DNA of 64,000 nucleotides from Roseiarcus sp963807735 (GTDB lineage Bacteria > Pseudomonadota > Alphaproteobacteria > Rhizobiales > Beijerinckiaceae), in NCBI GenBank assembly GCA_963807735.1, contig CAWEDI010000024.1, positions 496,001-560,000 on the forward strand, read 5' to 3'. The translations under genes and the position numbers were made by a program. Positions 8,330 through 17,689 of the stretch are shown here, one piece after another. The notes beneath the pieces were generated by a model. The model worked only from the letters and a program-made list of their open reading frames with translations, did not search any database and was not told the DNA's origin. How positions within the stretch are numbered: the first letter of the stretch is position 1; each line of letters begins with the position of its first letter.

Positions 8330-11300
8330 ATGGCGTTGAACATCTCTGCTCCGTTCATCCGTGCGCCGATCGCGACGTCGCTGCTGATGGTCGGCGTGCT
8401 GTTCGTCGGCCTCGTCGCCTATCCGCGCCTGCCGGTGGCGCCGCTGCCGGAGGTGGATTTCCCGACCCTGCAAGTGTCGGCGATGCTGCCCGGCGCGAGC
8501 CCGCAAACCATGGCCTCGTCGGTCGCCCAGCCGCTCGAGACGCAGTTCGCGCAGATTCCCGGCGTCGCGCAGATGACGTCGGTTTCGACCCTCGGCGCCA
8601 CCGCGATCACGCTGCAATTCGACCTCAACCGCAACATCGATGGCGCCGCCGGCGACGTGCTGGAGGCGATCAACGCAGCCGGCGGCCAGTTGCCGAAGAA
8701 CCTGCCTAGCCCGCCGACTTTCAAAAAGGTCAATCCGGCGGATTCGCCGATTTTGCTATTGGCCGCTTCGTCGAAATCGTTGCCGCTGACGCGCGTCAAC
8801 GATCAGGTGCAGACCAAGCTTGTCCAGCAGATCAGCCAGATCGCCGGCGTCGCGCAGGTGACGATCGGCGGCCAGCAGACGCCGGCGATCCGCATCCAGC
8901 TCGATCCCGCCAAGCTGGTCGCCAAGAACCTTTCGCTTGAAGAGGTGCGTCCCGCCTTGTCGGCCGCGACCACGGACGACCCCAAGGGGACGATCTACAG
9001 CGGCGCGCGGGCGTTCACGATCTACGCCAACGATCAGATTACCGAGGCGGAGAAGTGGAACGACGTGATCGTATCGTACAAGAACGGCGGCCCGCTGCGG
9101 TTGCGCGACATCGGCCGCGCCGTCGAGGGGCCGCAGGACATCACCCAGGCCGGATGGGCCGACGGCAAGCGCGCCATATTCCTGGTGATCTACAAGCAGC
9201 CCGGCGCCAACGTGATCGACACCGTCGACAAAATTCTCGCGCAACTGCCGAGGATCCGCGCCTCGATGCCGCCGTCCATCGACGTTTCGGTGCTAAGCGA
9301 TCGCACCCAGACCATCCGCGCCTCTGTCAAGGACGTGCAATATACGCTGCTGCTGACCATCGCGCTGGTCGTCGCGGTCATCTTCCTGTTCCTGCGCAGC
9401 CTGTGGGCGACGATCATTCCGAGCGTGACGGTGCCGCTCGCGCTGCTCGGCGCGTTCGCCTTGATGTGGATCGCCGGCTACACGCTCGACAACCTTTCGC
9501 TGATGGCGCTTACGATCTCCGTCGGCTTCGTCGTCGACGACGCCATCGTGATGCTGGAGAACATCACCCGCTACATCGAGGAAGGACTTTCGCCGATGGA
9601 GGCGGCGCTGAAGGGCGCCGGCGAGATCGGTTTCACCATTCTGTCGATCAGCATTTCGCTGGTGGCGGTGCTGATCCCGCTGTTGCTGATGGGCGGGATC
9701 ATCGGCCGGCTGTTCCGCGAATTCTCGATCACGCTGTCGATGACGATCCTGGTGTCGGGCATCGTCTCGTTGACGTTGACGCCGATGATGGCGTCGCGGT
9801 TCCTGAAGCCGCAGAACGAAGTCAAACACGGCCGGCTGTATGATTTCAGCGAACGGATGTTCGAGGGCTTGTTGAAAGGTTACGAGCGCGGGCTGGACTT
9901 CGTGCTCGACCATCGGTTCATGACGCTGCTGGTCTTCCTCGGCACGGTTGGGCTGACCGTGTATCTTTTCCTGATCATCCCGAAGGGCTTCTTTCCCCAG
10001 CAGGACACCGGGCTCATAACCGGCATCTCGCAAGGCGCGCAGGACATCTCCGTCAAGGACATGATGCGCCATCAGGAGGCGCTCGGCGCGATCGTCCTGA
10101 AGGACCCCGGCGTCGCGCACGTCGCGATGGCGATCGGCGGCACGGGAAACCCCTCCAACACCGGGCGCATGTTCATCACCCTGAAGCCGCGCGACCAGCG
10201 CGACGCGAGCGCCGATCAGATCATCGCCCGGTTGCAGCCGCAACTCGCCAAGGTCGAGGGCGCGCAGCTGTTTCTGCAGGCGGCGCAGGATGTCACCGTC
10301 GGCGGCCGCGCCGCGCGGACCCAGTACCAATACACCTTGCAGGATTCCGATTTCGACGAGCTCAACGCCTGGGCGCCAAAGCTGTTGGCGAAGCTGCGCG
10401 GATTGCACGAACTGGCTGACGTCGCCACCGATCAGGAGACGAACGGCGTCACGCTGTCGATCACTATCGACCGCAATCAGGCGTCGCGCTTCGGCATTTC
10501 CGCGCAGACGATCGACGACACGCTGTACGACGCGTTCGGCCAGCGTGAGATCACCCAGTATTTCACCCAGCTTGCGAGCTACGAGGTGATTCTGGAGGTG
10601 CTGCCGGAACTCCAGGACGATCTCACGTCGCTCGACAAGATTTTCCTGAAGACCGCGGAGGGCGGCGAAGCGCCGCTGTCGACCTTCGCCAAATGGACGA
10701 CGACGCCGATCGAGCCGCTCGCAATCAGCCACCAGTCGCAGTTCCCGGCGACGACGATCAGCTTCAATCTCGCGCCGGGCGTGGCGCTGAGCCAGGCCAC
10801 CGCGGCGATCGAACGGGCGCAGGCGGAGTTGAAGACGCCGGCGACGCTCATCACCAGCTTTCAGGGCAATGCACAGGCGTTCCAGGAATCGCTGACGACG
10901 GTGCCATTGCTCATCATCGCGGCGCTTGTAGTGGTTTATCTGATTCTCGGGGTCTTATATGAGAGCTATATCCATCCGTTGACGATCCTTTCGACGCTGC
11001 CTTCGGCCGGCGTCGGCGCGCTGGCGACGCTGATGCTGTTCGGCTACGACTTCAGCCTGATCGCGCTGATCGGCGTCATCCTGCTGATCGGCATCGTCAA
11101 GAAGAACGGCATCATGCTGGTCGATTTCGCGATGACCGCCGAGCGCGACAAAAATCTTTCCTCGCACGACGCCATCCGGCAGGCGGCGTTGCTGCGGTTC
11201 CGTCCGATCCTGATGACGACGATGGCCGCGATACTTGGCGGCGTCCCGCTGATGCTCGGCCACGGGACCGGCTCGGAAATCCGCCAGCCGCTCGGCTATT

Positions 11301-11488
11301 CCATGGTCGGCGGCCTGATCGTCAGCCAGGCGCTGACGCTGTTCACGACGCCGGTGATTTACCTCTACCTCGACGGCTTCCAATCGTGGCTGTATCGCAA
11401 GCGCGGCAAGAAGGCGGGCGCGCATGGGGCCGCTGAGGCTGAGAAGCGCGCCCCGCGCGAGGAGCACGCGCTTTCGGCGGGGGAGTAG
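8330..11488 (+). CDS. RND efflux transporter (pump 2, MdtB/MdtC-like)
   Basis: Proton-driven inner-membrane exporter of 1052 residues. It begins ALNISAPFIRAPIATSLLMVG, typical of the MdtB/MdtC branch, and has TM4 relay aspartates in GFVVDDAIVMLENITRY and the TM10 lysine region GIVKKNGIMLVDFAM. Only one transporter gene is present, whereas enterobacterial Mdt uses a B/C pair. It starts one base after the adaptor stop, so the two are surely one transcription unit. Substrate range is unknown. Confidence 0.95.
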   Translation: MALNISAPFIRAPIATSLLMVGVLFVGLVAYPRLPVAPLPEVDFPTLQVSAMLPGASPQTMASSVAQPLETQFAQIPGVAQMTSVSTLGATAITLQFDLNRNIDGAAGDVLEAINAAGGQLPKNLPSPPTFKKVNPADSPILLLAASSKSLPLTRVNDQVQTKLVQQISQIAGVAQVTIGGQQTPAIRIQLDPAKLVAKNLSLEEVRPALSAATTDDPKGTIYSGARAFTIYANDQITEAEKWNDVIVSYKNGGPLRLRDIGRAVEGPQDITQAGWADGKRAIFLVIYKQPGANVIDTVDKILAQLPRIRASMPPSIDVSVLSDRTQTIRASVKDVQYTLLLTIALVVAVIFLFLRSLWATIIPSVTVPLALLGAFALMWIAGYTLDNLSLMALTISVGFVVDDAIVMLENITRYIEEGLSPMEAALKGAGEIGFTILSISISLVAVLIPLLLMGGIIGRLFREFSITLSMTILVSGIVSLTLTPMMASRFLKPQNEVKHGRLYDFSERMFEGLLKGYERGLDFVLDHRFMTLLVFLGTVGLTVYLFLIIPKGFFPQQDTGLITGISQGAQDISVKDMMRHQEALGAIVLKDPGVAHVAMAIGGTGNPSNTGRMFITLKPRDQRDASADQIIARLQPQLAKVEGAQLFLQAAQDVTVGGRAARTQYQYTLQDSDFDELNAWAPKLLAKLRGLHELADVATDQETNGVTLSITIDRNQASRFGISAQTIDDTLYDAFGQREITQYFTQLASYEVILEVLPELQDDLTSLDKIFLKTAEGGEAPLSTFAKWTTTPIEPLAISHQSQFPATTISFNLAPGVALSQATAAIERAQAELKTPATLITSFQGNAQAFQESLTTVPLLIIAALVVVYLILGVLYESYIHPLTILSTLPSAGVGALATLMLFGYDFSLIALIGVILLIGIVKKNGIMLVDFAMTAERDKNLSSHDAIRQAALLRFRPILMTTMAAILGGVPLMLGHGTGSEIRQPLGYSMVGGLIVSQALTLFTTPVIYLYLDGFQSWLYRKRGKKAGAHGAAEAEKRAPREEHALSAGE

Positions 11489-11598
11489 TGCGGGTTGTAG
11501 CATCCGTCGGCATTTCCATAACGTCTTGCCCTGACGGCCGTGGACCTCAAGGATTTGCAGGCTCGCGCCCGAATCGCCGCCCGGATCGAGCGTCAAAG

Positions 11599-11734
11599 GG
11601 GCCGGCGCGCGGTCGGCACGCCGGCGTTCGGCGGAATGCTGGCCGGCTCGTTCGTCGGGATTTTCATAATCCCGATGGTGTTTGAGGGGATGCGGACGCG
11701 GAAGAAGGCGCCGAGCCTAAACCATAAGGCGTGA
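11599..11734 (+). pseudogene. 3' remnant of an HAE-1 RND transporter gene
   Basis: Codes RRAVGTPAFGGMLAGSFVGIF and then IIPMVFEGMRTRKK before a stop. This matches the last ~45 residues of the pump 1 transporter (RRAVGTPVFGGMLAGSLIGIF...), with close DNA similarity to bases about 6888-7005. The rest of the transporter is absent; the in-frame upstream stretch back to 11540 (DLKDLQARARIAARIE) is not recognisable as RND sequence. I read it as what remains of a duplicated or third transporter gene after deletion, abutting a lower-GC insert. Confidence 0.75.
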
Positions 11735-11747
11735 AATCGGGCAGCCG

Positions 11748-13398
11748 TTATAAGGCGCGCAGGAAATCGAGGATCCCCTGTTGTTCGGCGGGCGAGAGCT
11801 GGTCGAATTGGTTGATGACGGCGTTCGCCTCGGACGCAGGATAATATCGGCTCGCCTGGGAGCGGTGGTTTTCGATCGCCTTCAGGAGGTCGCTCGTGCG
11901 ACCGTCGTGCAAAAAGAACATCCGTTGGCCAACTCCCCAAAGAGGCGCCGTGCGAAACTCGTCAGGCCCCGCTTGCCCCTGGGTTATTCCGTCGGCCAGA
12001 TTGGCGCCCATGTGATGCACCAGTAGATCGGAGTATAGGTTCACCGGGCGGGATTGCAGCACTGCGCTGTTCATGACCGGCGCCGTTATCATCTGCGGCG
12101 TATGACATAATCCGCAGCCGATATCGGAAAACGTGACGCTTCCGCGAATGGCGCTTGGAGAAGGCCTGGGGTCGGGCTGCGGACCATCCGTGAAGCGCAT
12201 CATGAGCTGGAATTGCATCCAGTCGGCGAGGATATGAATGGGATTGAAGAAGCTCTGGTTCGGTGGCGGCCCCGTATCGTTGTCAACCATACGCGTGACG
12301 TCATTGGGCTCCGGCTTATCCGGCCCCTGACATCCGGGATCTTCTTCTGTCGCTGTTGGGAACACCTCATTGGTTATGCCCATTTCGACGTTGTAGGCCT
12401 CGCCTGCAAATATCGTAATGGATTTGTTTTGTGCTTTCCAACCGAAGCGAGTTATCGTTCCATCATTGCCGCTGCGGTTGGGATGCCCGCTGATGCCTAG
12501 CGCGCTTCTGCTGGAGGCTGTCGCAGCGCTGTGCGCCAATATCTCGCGGTCTTGAATCGACTCGATCAATCCCAAGCCGAGCATTTGGGTCGGTATGCGG
12601 AAAGCGATATTGTGGTTGGCCACCTGCTTATCGAAGTTCGGTTGCGAAATGGCGCAGTTTGCAATTGTTGGATCGCCGGTAATGCCCTTGACTGTCCAGA
12701 GCTGGTGAACGCCTCCGTCGGGGATGAGATTGCCGGCGGAGTTCGCATGAAATCGCCGTTCGCGTTCACCTTGTAAACGAAGCGAACCTCGCGGATCGGC
12801 CCTAATTGCTCCTCGAAGCGCGGCACTTGGTTGAGCTTGCCGAAGCGGTGCGGAATCAGGTTGAATTGCGGGTTTTCCGGGGGCGCGGGAGGCGTTCCCT
12901 GCGACACTTGCACCGGATTTGGGACTAGAAACCCTCCCGACCCTCCAAGCGTAGGCTGCGAATGGCACGCAAAGCATTGGTCGGCGTTGTGTCTCGCTCC
13001 CAGTCCGTTCGAATTGGTTGTGAATTGAGGCAGCGCGGGGTCCATTTCGTTCGTTCCCAGCGCCTGCGATCCGTCAGGTATCATCGCGCAATTGTCGCAG
13101 GTGGATTCCAGCTGACCCGCCCTGTTGATGCCCTCCATGAATGACGACAATTCGTTGGGGAAAGAGTCGCGCCCGTGGTGGGATTCGCGCTCAGAACAGG
13201 CGGATGCGGAATTGGCGGAGTTTGGGGCAGGCGGCCGGTTTGGTTGTATTGCAGCATCGCTTTGTATTCGAGCATACCAGAGGTGTTCTGGTATCCTCCG
13301 CGTATACCGGGGTCTTGTTGCCCGTTTGCGGGAGCGGCGAGAAATATAACCGCGCCAAGGACAATGAGGCCGGGATTACGGAGAAATTCTCCTTTCAT
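11748..13398 (-). pseudogene. Di-heme c-type oxidoreductase (DUF1111-like), interrupted by two frameshifts
   Basis: A secreted, probably periplasmic, di-heme cytochrome of the DUF1111/thiol-oxidoreductase type. ATG 13398 follows AGGGG and opens a signal peptide (LIVLGAVIFLAAPANG). Heme sites are NADQCFACHSQP and IGCGLCHTP; the C-terminus has the family's LHDGRTSDLLKAIENH and AEQQGILDFLRAL. The protein is spread over three frames: a base appears to be missing near 13157-13163 (T3C4 run on the coding strand) and another near 12747-12752. With two bases restored the gene is 551 codons. Base composition is lower in GC than the neighbours, suggesting transfer. It is either a true pseudogene or a misread functional gene. 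Confidence 0.8.
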
Positions 13399-13787
13399 GT
13401 CTATCCCCTGTAACTAGAGTGTTGTATTCAAGTAATACTGCTGTGCCCTACTGAAAGTTAGATATCCACCCTTGAGCCATAAGTGGGAATACGGACCATA
13501 ATTTATTCAACAGTCCCGCCGAGCCTCTAATGCGTCGCAAGTCTAAAGGACAATGTGCACAATATACTAATTTATTCGGCCGGAAATGCAGAACTCCTCG
13601 CCCAGGTGAAGTCGTTTTTGATCTCTCTGGACAGATAACATGCGTGTGTTGTAGCTTGCTCCAAAATAAAACACGCCGCTTCCCCCATTCGGGGGAGGCT
13701 GAGGTCCCGGAGCGTCGCGCGAGCGAGGCCCGCCCCATCAAAGCAGGTCATTATCCTTCGAATGTGCGGCCAAGCGGAGGGTGCGCC
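13399..13787. other. 389-base AT-richer intergenic region between divergent genes
   Basis: Separates the di-heme gene (leftward) from the luxR gene (rightward), so it should hold both promoters. It is markedly AT-rich for this genome and contains no convincing gene; a frame open from 13530 into luxR is the luxR frame extended upstream, not a preferred start. The only structure I can point to is a short hairpin near 13680 (CCCCC-ATTC-GGGGG). I cannot assign -35/-10 boxes with confidence. Confidence 0.5.
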
Positions 13788-14909
13788 ATGACCGAAGCCG
13801 AGGCTTTGTCGTCTCTAGTCGCCGCAATCTACGACACCGCGCTCGACGCCAATCTATGGCCCGCGGCTCTTCAAGGAATTCAAGATTATGTTGGGGGCTG
13901 CGCGGCGAACTTTTACTGGCAAGATGTCACCAAGGAGAGCGCCGGCGTCTTTCATTGCGTGGGAATTGCGCCAGAATATTTAGAGTCGTATTTCCAAACC
14001 TATACGAGGCTGAACCCATTCTATCCCGCCGGCGCCTTCTACCCGCGGGGAATCGTTGTCAGCGTCGACGAGGTGACCCCGCCCTCCGAACTGGTGCAAA
14101 CTCGCTTTTTCCAGGAGTGGATGCGGCCGCAGGGAATGAGAACGTCGTTGGTCGTCAACTTGGAGAAGAGTGCGGCGAGCGTCGCCGCGGTGGCGGTGAT
14201 TCAAGGCGCCGATAAGGATTTTGACGAAGACCAAGGAAAACGGCGGCTCCAGCTGCTGGCGCCGCACATCCTGCGGGCGTCGTCTATCGGCCGCATCGTC
14301 TCGGAATATGTCAGGGAGCGCGCGACTCTGACCGACCTATGGGATCGCGTTCGCGCCGGCGTGTTTCTCCTCAACGGCTCCGGCCGGGTGGTGTTTGCAA
14401 ACAGGGCCGGAGTCGCGCTCGCTGACGCTGGTGAAATCCTGAAATTGAGCGGGTCGAGATTGGTCGCGAGCAAATCCGCCGCAAACATTGCCCTGCAATC
14501 GGCGCTGGCCGCGACGCGCGACGCTGATCGCGCCGATCTCAATCTGCGGACGCCCATTGCGCTGAGCGACCGGCCTGATGAGCCTTGGCGTGCGCACGTC
14601 CTGCCGCTCACATCGCCGGCTTGGCGGAACGCGATTCCCTACGCCGCCAACGCAGTTATTGTGAATAGGGCTTCTCTGGAGATTACTTCACCACTGGAAG
14701 CGGTGACCAGATTATACAAACTCACCGGGTCCGAGGCGCGCGTATTGGAGGCCGTTGTCGCAGTGGGAGGCGTTCCGGAAATCGCCGTCGCGCTCGGCGT
14801 CTCGGAATCAACTGTCAGATCTCACCTGAAGCGTCTATTTGAGAAAACCGGCGCTCACCGCCAAATAGAATTGGCCAAACTTTTGGCTGCGCACGCTCTT
14901 CCGTTTTGA
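13788..14909 (+). CDS. LuxR-type HTH transcriptional regulator
   Basis: A 373-residue regulator with a LuxR/GerE winged helix at the C-terminus (about residues 310-370: LTGSEARVLEAV, GVSESTVRSHLKRLFEKTGA, RQIELAKLL). The N-terminal 300 residues look like a PAS/GAF-type sensory region of the kind found in many alphaproteobacterial LuxR proteins without an autoinducer synthase; no LuxI is nearby. ATG 13788 was chosen because AGCGGAGGG lies 6-8 bases upstream. It is divergent from the di-heme gene, which it may control; that link is inference from position only. Confidence 0.87.
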   Translation: MTEAEALSSLVAAIYDTALDANLWPAALQGIQDYVGGCAANFYWQDVTKESAGVFHCVGIAPEYLESYFQTYTRLNPFYPAGAFYPRGIVVSVDEVTPPSELVQTRFFQEWMRPQGMRTSLVVNLEKSAASVAAVAVIQGADKDFDEDQGKRRLQLLAPHILRASSIGRIVSEYVRERATLTDLWDRVRAGVFLLNGSGRVVFANRAGVALADAGEILKLSGSRLVASKSAANIALQSALAATRDADRADLNLRTPIALSDRPDEPWRAHVLPLTSPAWRNAIPYAANAVIVNRASLEITSPLEAVTRLYKLTGSEARVLEAVVAVGGVPEIAVALGVSESTVRSHLKRLFEKTGAHRQIELAKLLAAHALPF

Positions 14910-14973
14910 TACGGGTTGGGTGTTCAGCCTTTTTTGATGGCGATTGCGCTGATCGTTGATGATCGCACGCCCT

Positions 14974-16811
14974 TCAATACACCCTTGCCTTCGGCTCGAT
15001 ATAACTCACCTCGTTGCTCATCGTGTACGTATGCACCGGCCGGTAATCGAGCTTCACCTCGTACTTGTCGACGTCGATCCAGGCGAGCGTGTGCTTCATC
15101 CAGTTGACGTCGTCGCGGCTCGGGATAGTCCTCGCGGGCGTGGGCGCCGCGGCTCTCGTGCCGGTTGACCGCGCCCTCCATCGTCACCACCGCCTGCGCA
15201 ATCAGATTGTCGTATTCGAGCGTCTCGATCAGGTCTGAATTCCAAATCAGCGAGCGGTCGGTCACATGGACGTCCTGGCCCGCCCGCCAGGCGTCGTGGA
15301 TCTTCTTCTGGCCCTCCGCCAGCACTTCGCCGGTGCGGAACACGGCGCAGTTCGTCTGCATGATCCGCTGCATCTCCAGCCGCAACGCCGCAGTCGGCGT
15401 GGCGCCTTTGGCGTTGCGGAATTTGTCGAGCCGGCGCCAGCGCGAAATCCGCGCTGTCGCGCGCCAACTCCGGCTGGCGTTCGCCCGGCCTTCAGCATCT
15501 CCGCGGCCCGCAGCCCCGCCGCGCGGCCGAACACGACGAGGTCGATCAGCGAGTTGGAGCCGAGCCGGTTCGCGCCGTGCACGGAGACGCAGGCCGCCTC
15601 GCCGAGCGCCATCAGGCCCGGCACGATCGTGTCGGGGTCGTCGCCGTATTTGGTCAGCACCTCGCCGTGATAGTTGGTCGGGATGCCGCCCATGTTGTAG
15701 TGGACGGTCGGCAGCACCGGGATCGGCTCCTTGGTCACGTCGACGCCGGCGAAGATGCGCGCGCTCTCGGAAATGCCGGGCAGCCGCTCGTGCAGCACCT
15801 TCGGGTCGAGATGGTCGAGGTGCAGGATAGATGTGGTCCTTCAGCTTGCCGACGCCGCGGCCCTCGCGGATCTCCATCGTCATCGCGCGGCTGACGACGT
15901 CGCGCGAGGCGAGGTCCTTGGCCGAGGGCGCGTAGCGCTCCATGAAGCGCTCGCCCTCGGAATTGACGAGATAGCCGCCTTCGCCGCGCGAGCCTTCGGT
16001 GATGAGACAGCCGGCGCCGTAGATGCCGGTCGGGTGGAACTGCACGAACTCCATGTCCTGCAGCGGCACGCCGACGCGCAACGCCATGGCGTTGCCGTCG
16101 CCGGTGCAGGTGTGCGCGGAGGTCGCGGAGAAATAGGCGCGGCCGTAGCCGCCGGTGGCGAGGATGGTCGTCTGCGCGCGGAAGCGGTGGATCGTGCCGT
16201 CGTCCAGTCTTCAGCGCGACGAGGCCGCGCACGCGGCCTTCTTCGTCGCGGATCAGGTCGATGGCGAAATATTCGATGAAGAACTCGCACTTGCGCCTTC
16301 AGCGCCTGGCCGTAGAGCGTGTGCAGGATCGCATGGCCGGTGCGGTCGGCGGCGGCGCAGGTGCGCTGCGCGATGCCCTTGCCGTAGTCGGTGGTCATGC
16401 CGCCGAACGGGCGCTGGTAGATCTTGCCTTCCTCGGTGCGCGAGAACGGCACGCCCCAATGGTCGAGCTCGTAGACGGCGGCGGGGGCGTTGCGGCAGAG
16501 ATATTCGATCGCGTCCTGGTCGCCGAGCCAGTCGGAGCCTTTCACGGTGTCGTACATGTGCCAGCGCCAATCGTCCGGCCCCATGTTGCCGAGCGAGGCG
16601 GAAATGCCGCCCTGCGCCGCCACCGTGTGCGAGCGGGTCGGGAAGACTTTGGTGATGCAGGCCGTGCGCAAGCCCGGCCTGCGCGCAGCCGACGCTGGCG
16701 CGCAATCCCGCGCCGCCCGCGCCGACCACCACGACATCGAAAGTATGGTCGGTGATCGGATAGGCCTTGCCGTTCTGGGCCGGCGCCCGTTGCGCCATTC
16801 GTAGCCATCAA
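14974..16811 (-). CDS. sdhA: Succinate dehydrogenase flavoprotein subunit (frame broken by about eight extra bases)
   Basis: FAD-bearing subunit of complex II, oxidising succinate to fumarate. All landmarks are present in pieces: VVVGAGGAGLRA, the FAD-linking SHTVAAQGG, HPTGIYGAG, the active-site NMGGIPTNYHGEV, GANRLGSNSLIDLVV and the C-terminal SYIEPKARVY. The frame is broken near 16787, 16670, 16291, 16204, 15825, 15485, 15433 and 15119, each time explained by one extra base. Removing eight bases gives exactly 610 codons, the normal SdhA size. ATG 16811 has GAGGG upstream; the ATG at 16798 has none. I treat it as a functional gene with sequence errors. No sdhB follows. Confidence 0.88.
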
Positions 16812-16818
16812 TGAACCC

Positions 16819-17199
16819 TCAGACGAAGCCGATGCGCAGCACGGCGTAGACGCAGGCGAGACCGAGCGCGATCGCTGCGCAGGTGTTGGCGATCAGCGCC
16901 CATTCGCGCGCGGCGCCGCCGAGATAATCGACGATCACCGAGCGCATGCCGAGCTCAGTGTGATAGACGCCGCCGAGCACGAACAGCAGCACCATCACCG
17001 CCGGCAGCGGCTCGCTCATCTCGGCGCGCGCGGCGTTGTAGTCCTTGTGCAGCAACGTTAGCACGATGACGACGAACGCGATGCTGAGCGGAACCAGGGC
17101 CAGCGACGTCACGCGCATACGCCAGTTATCCTCGGCGCCGAGCCGCGCCGACCCGAGCCAGCGCACGCGACCCAGCGGAGTGCGAAACGATTGCGACAT
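16819..17199 (-). CDS. sdhD: Succinate dehydrogenase membrane anchor subunit D
   Basis: Small membrane subunit of complex II that helps bind heme b and quinone. The 126-residue protein has three membrane helices (about residues 31-50, 66-84 and 98-121) and YHTELGMRSVIVDY, whose histidine is the expected heme ligand and whose aspartate/tyrosine pair belongs to the quinone site in the family. It lies 8 bases after sdhC and 7 bases before sdhA, in the standard sdhCDA order. Confidence 0.93.
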   Translation of the reverse strand: MSQSFRTPLGRVRWLGSARLGAEDNWRMRVTSLALVPLSIAFVVIVLTLLHKDYNAARAEMSEPLPAVMVLLFVLGGVYHTELGMRSVIVDYLGGAAREWALIANTCAAIALGLACVYAVLRIGFV

Positions 17200-17207
17200 G
17201 CGACCCC

Positions 17208-17609
17208 TCAGCGAACGATATAACCGATGACCCAGGCGATGACGGTGAGCGCGACGCCCCCGATCAGCGTCGCCTGCGCGAGCGTCTCGCGCATCGGGTC
17301 ATCGAGCCCGTATCCGGCGTCCCACAGCGCGTGCCGCAGACCGCCGAGCAGGTGATGAAACAGCGCCCAGGTGAAGCCGAGCAGCAGCAGTTGCCCGATG
17401 ATCGAGCGGATGAAGGCCGAGAAGGTCGCAAACGTCGTCGCGTCGCCTGACAGCGCGAGCAGAAACCACGCCAGCAGCAACACGCCGATATAAAGCCCGA
17501 CGCCGGTGATGCGATGGACGATCGACATCGCCATGGTCAGCGTCATGCGATAGACGTCGAGGTGAGGCGAGAGAGGGCGCGGTTTTGGCGCGGACCCGGT
17601 CGAGGGCAT
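17208..17609 (-). CDS. sdhC: Succinate dehydrogenase cytochrome b556 subunit
   Basis: Heme b-binding membrane anchor of complex II, 133 residues with three membrane helices. Signature features are RPLSPHLDVYR near the N-terminus, SIVHRITG and the heme-ligand region HHLLGGLRHALWD. It is the first gene of the sdhCDA run; about 80 bases separate it from the upstream sugar kinase on the same strand. Confidence 0.94.
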   Translation of the reverse strand: MPSTGSAPKPRPLSPHLDVYRMTLTMAMSIVHRITGVGLYIGVLLLAWFLLALSGDATTFATFSAFIRSIIGQLLLLGFTWALFHHLLGGLRHALWDAGYGLDDPMRETLAQATLIGGVALTVIAWVIGYIVR

Positions 17610-17689
17610 GGGGCGTCCCGATTAGATGTTGGTTTCGATTTAGTCCCGCCGGCGCTGCATCGCAACATGCCGGCGGGTCACCTCTTCGT

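Noticed and set aside
13530..13787. Upstream extension of the luxR frame as coding
   Set aside because: The stretch is AT-rich intergenic sequence with no conserved features; ATG 13788 has a strong ribosome site.
14974..16811. sdhA as a true pseudogene or as a site of programmed frameshifting
   Set aside because: Eight insertions with no deletion, no lost motif and no recurring slippery site fit sequencing error better than decay or recoding.
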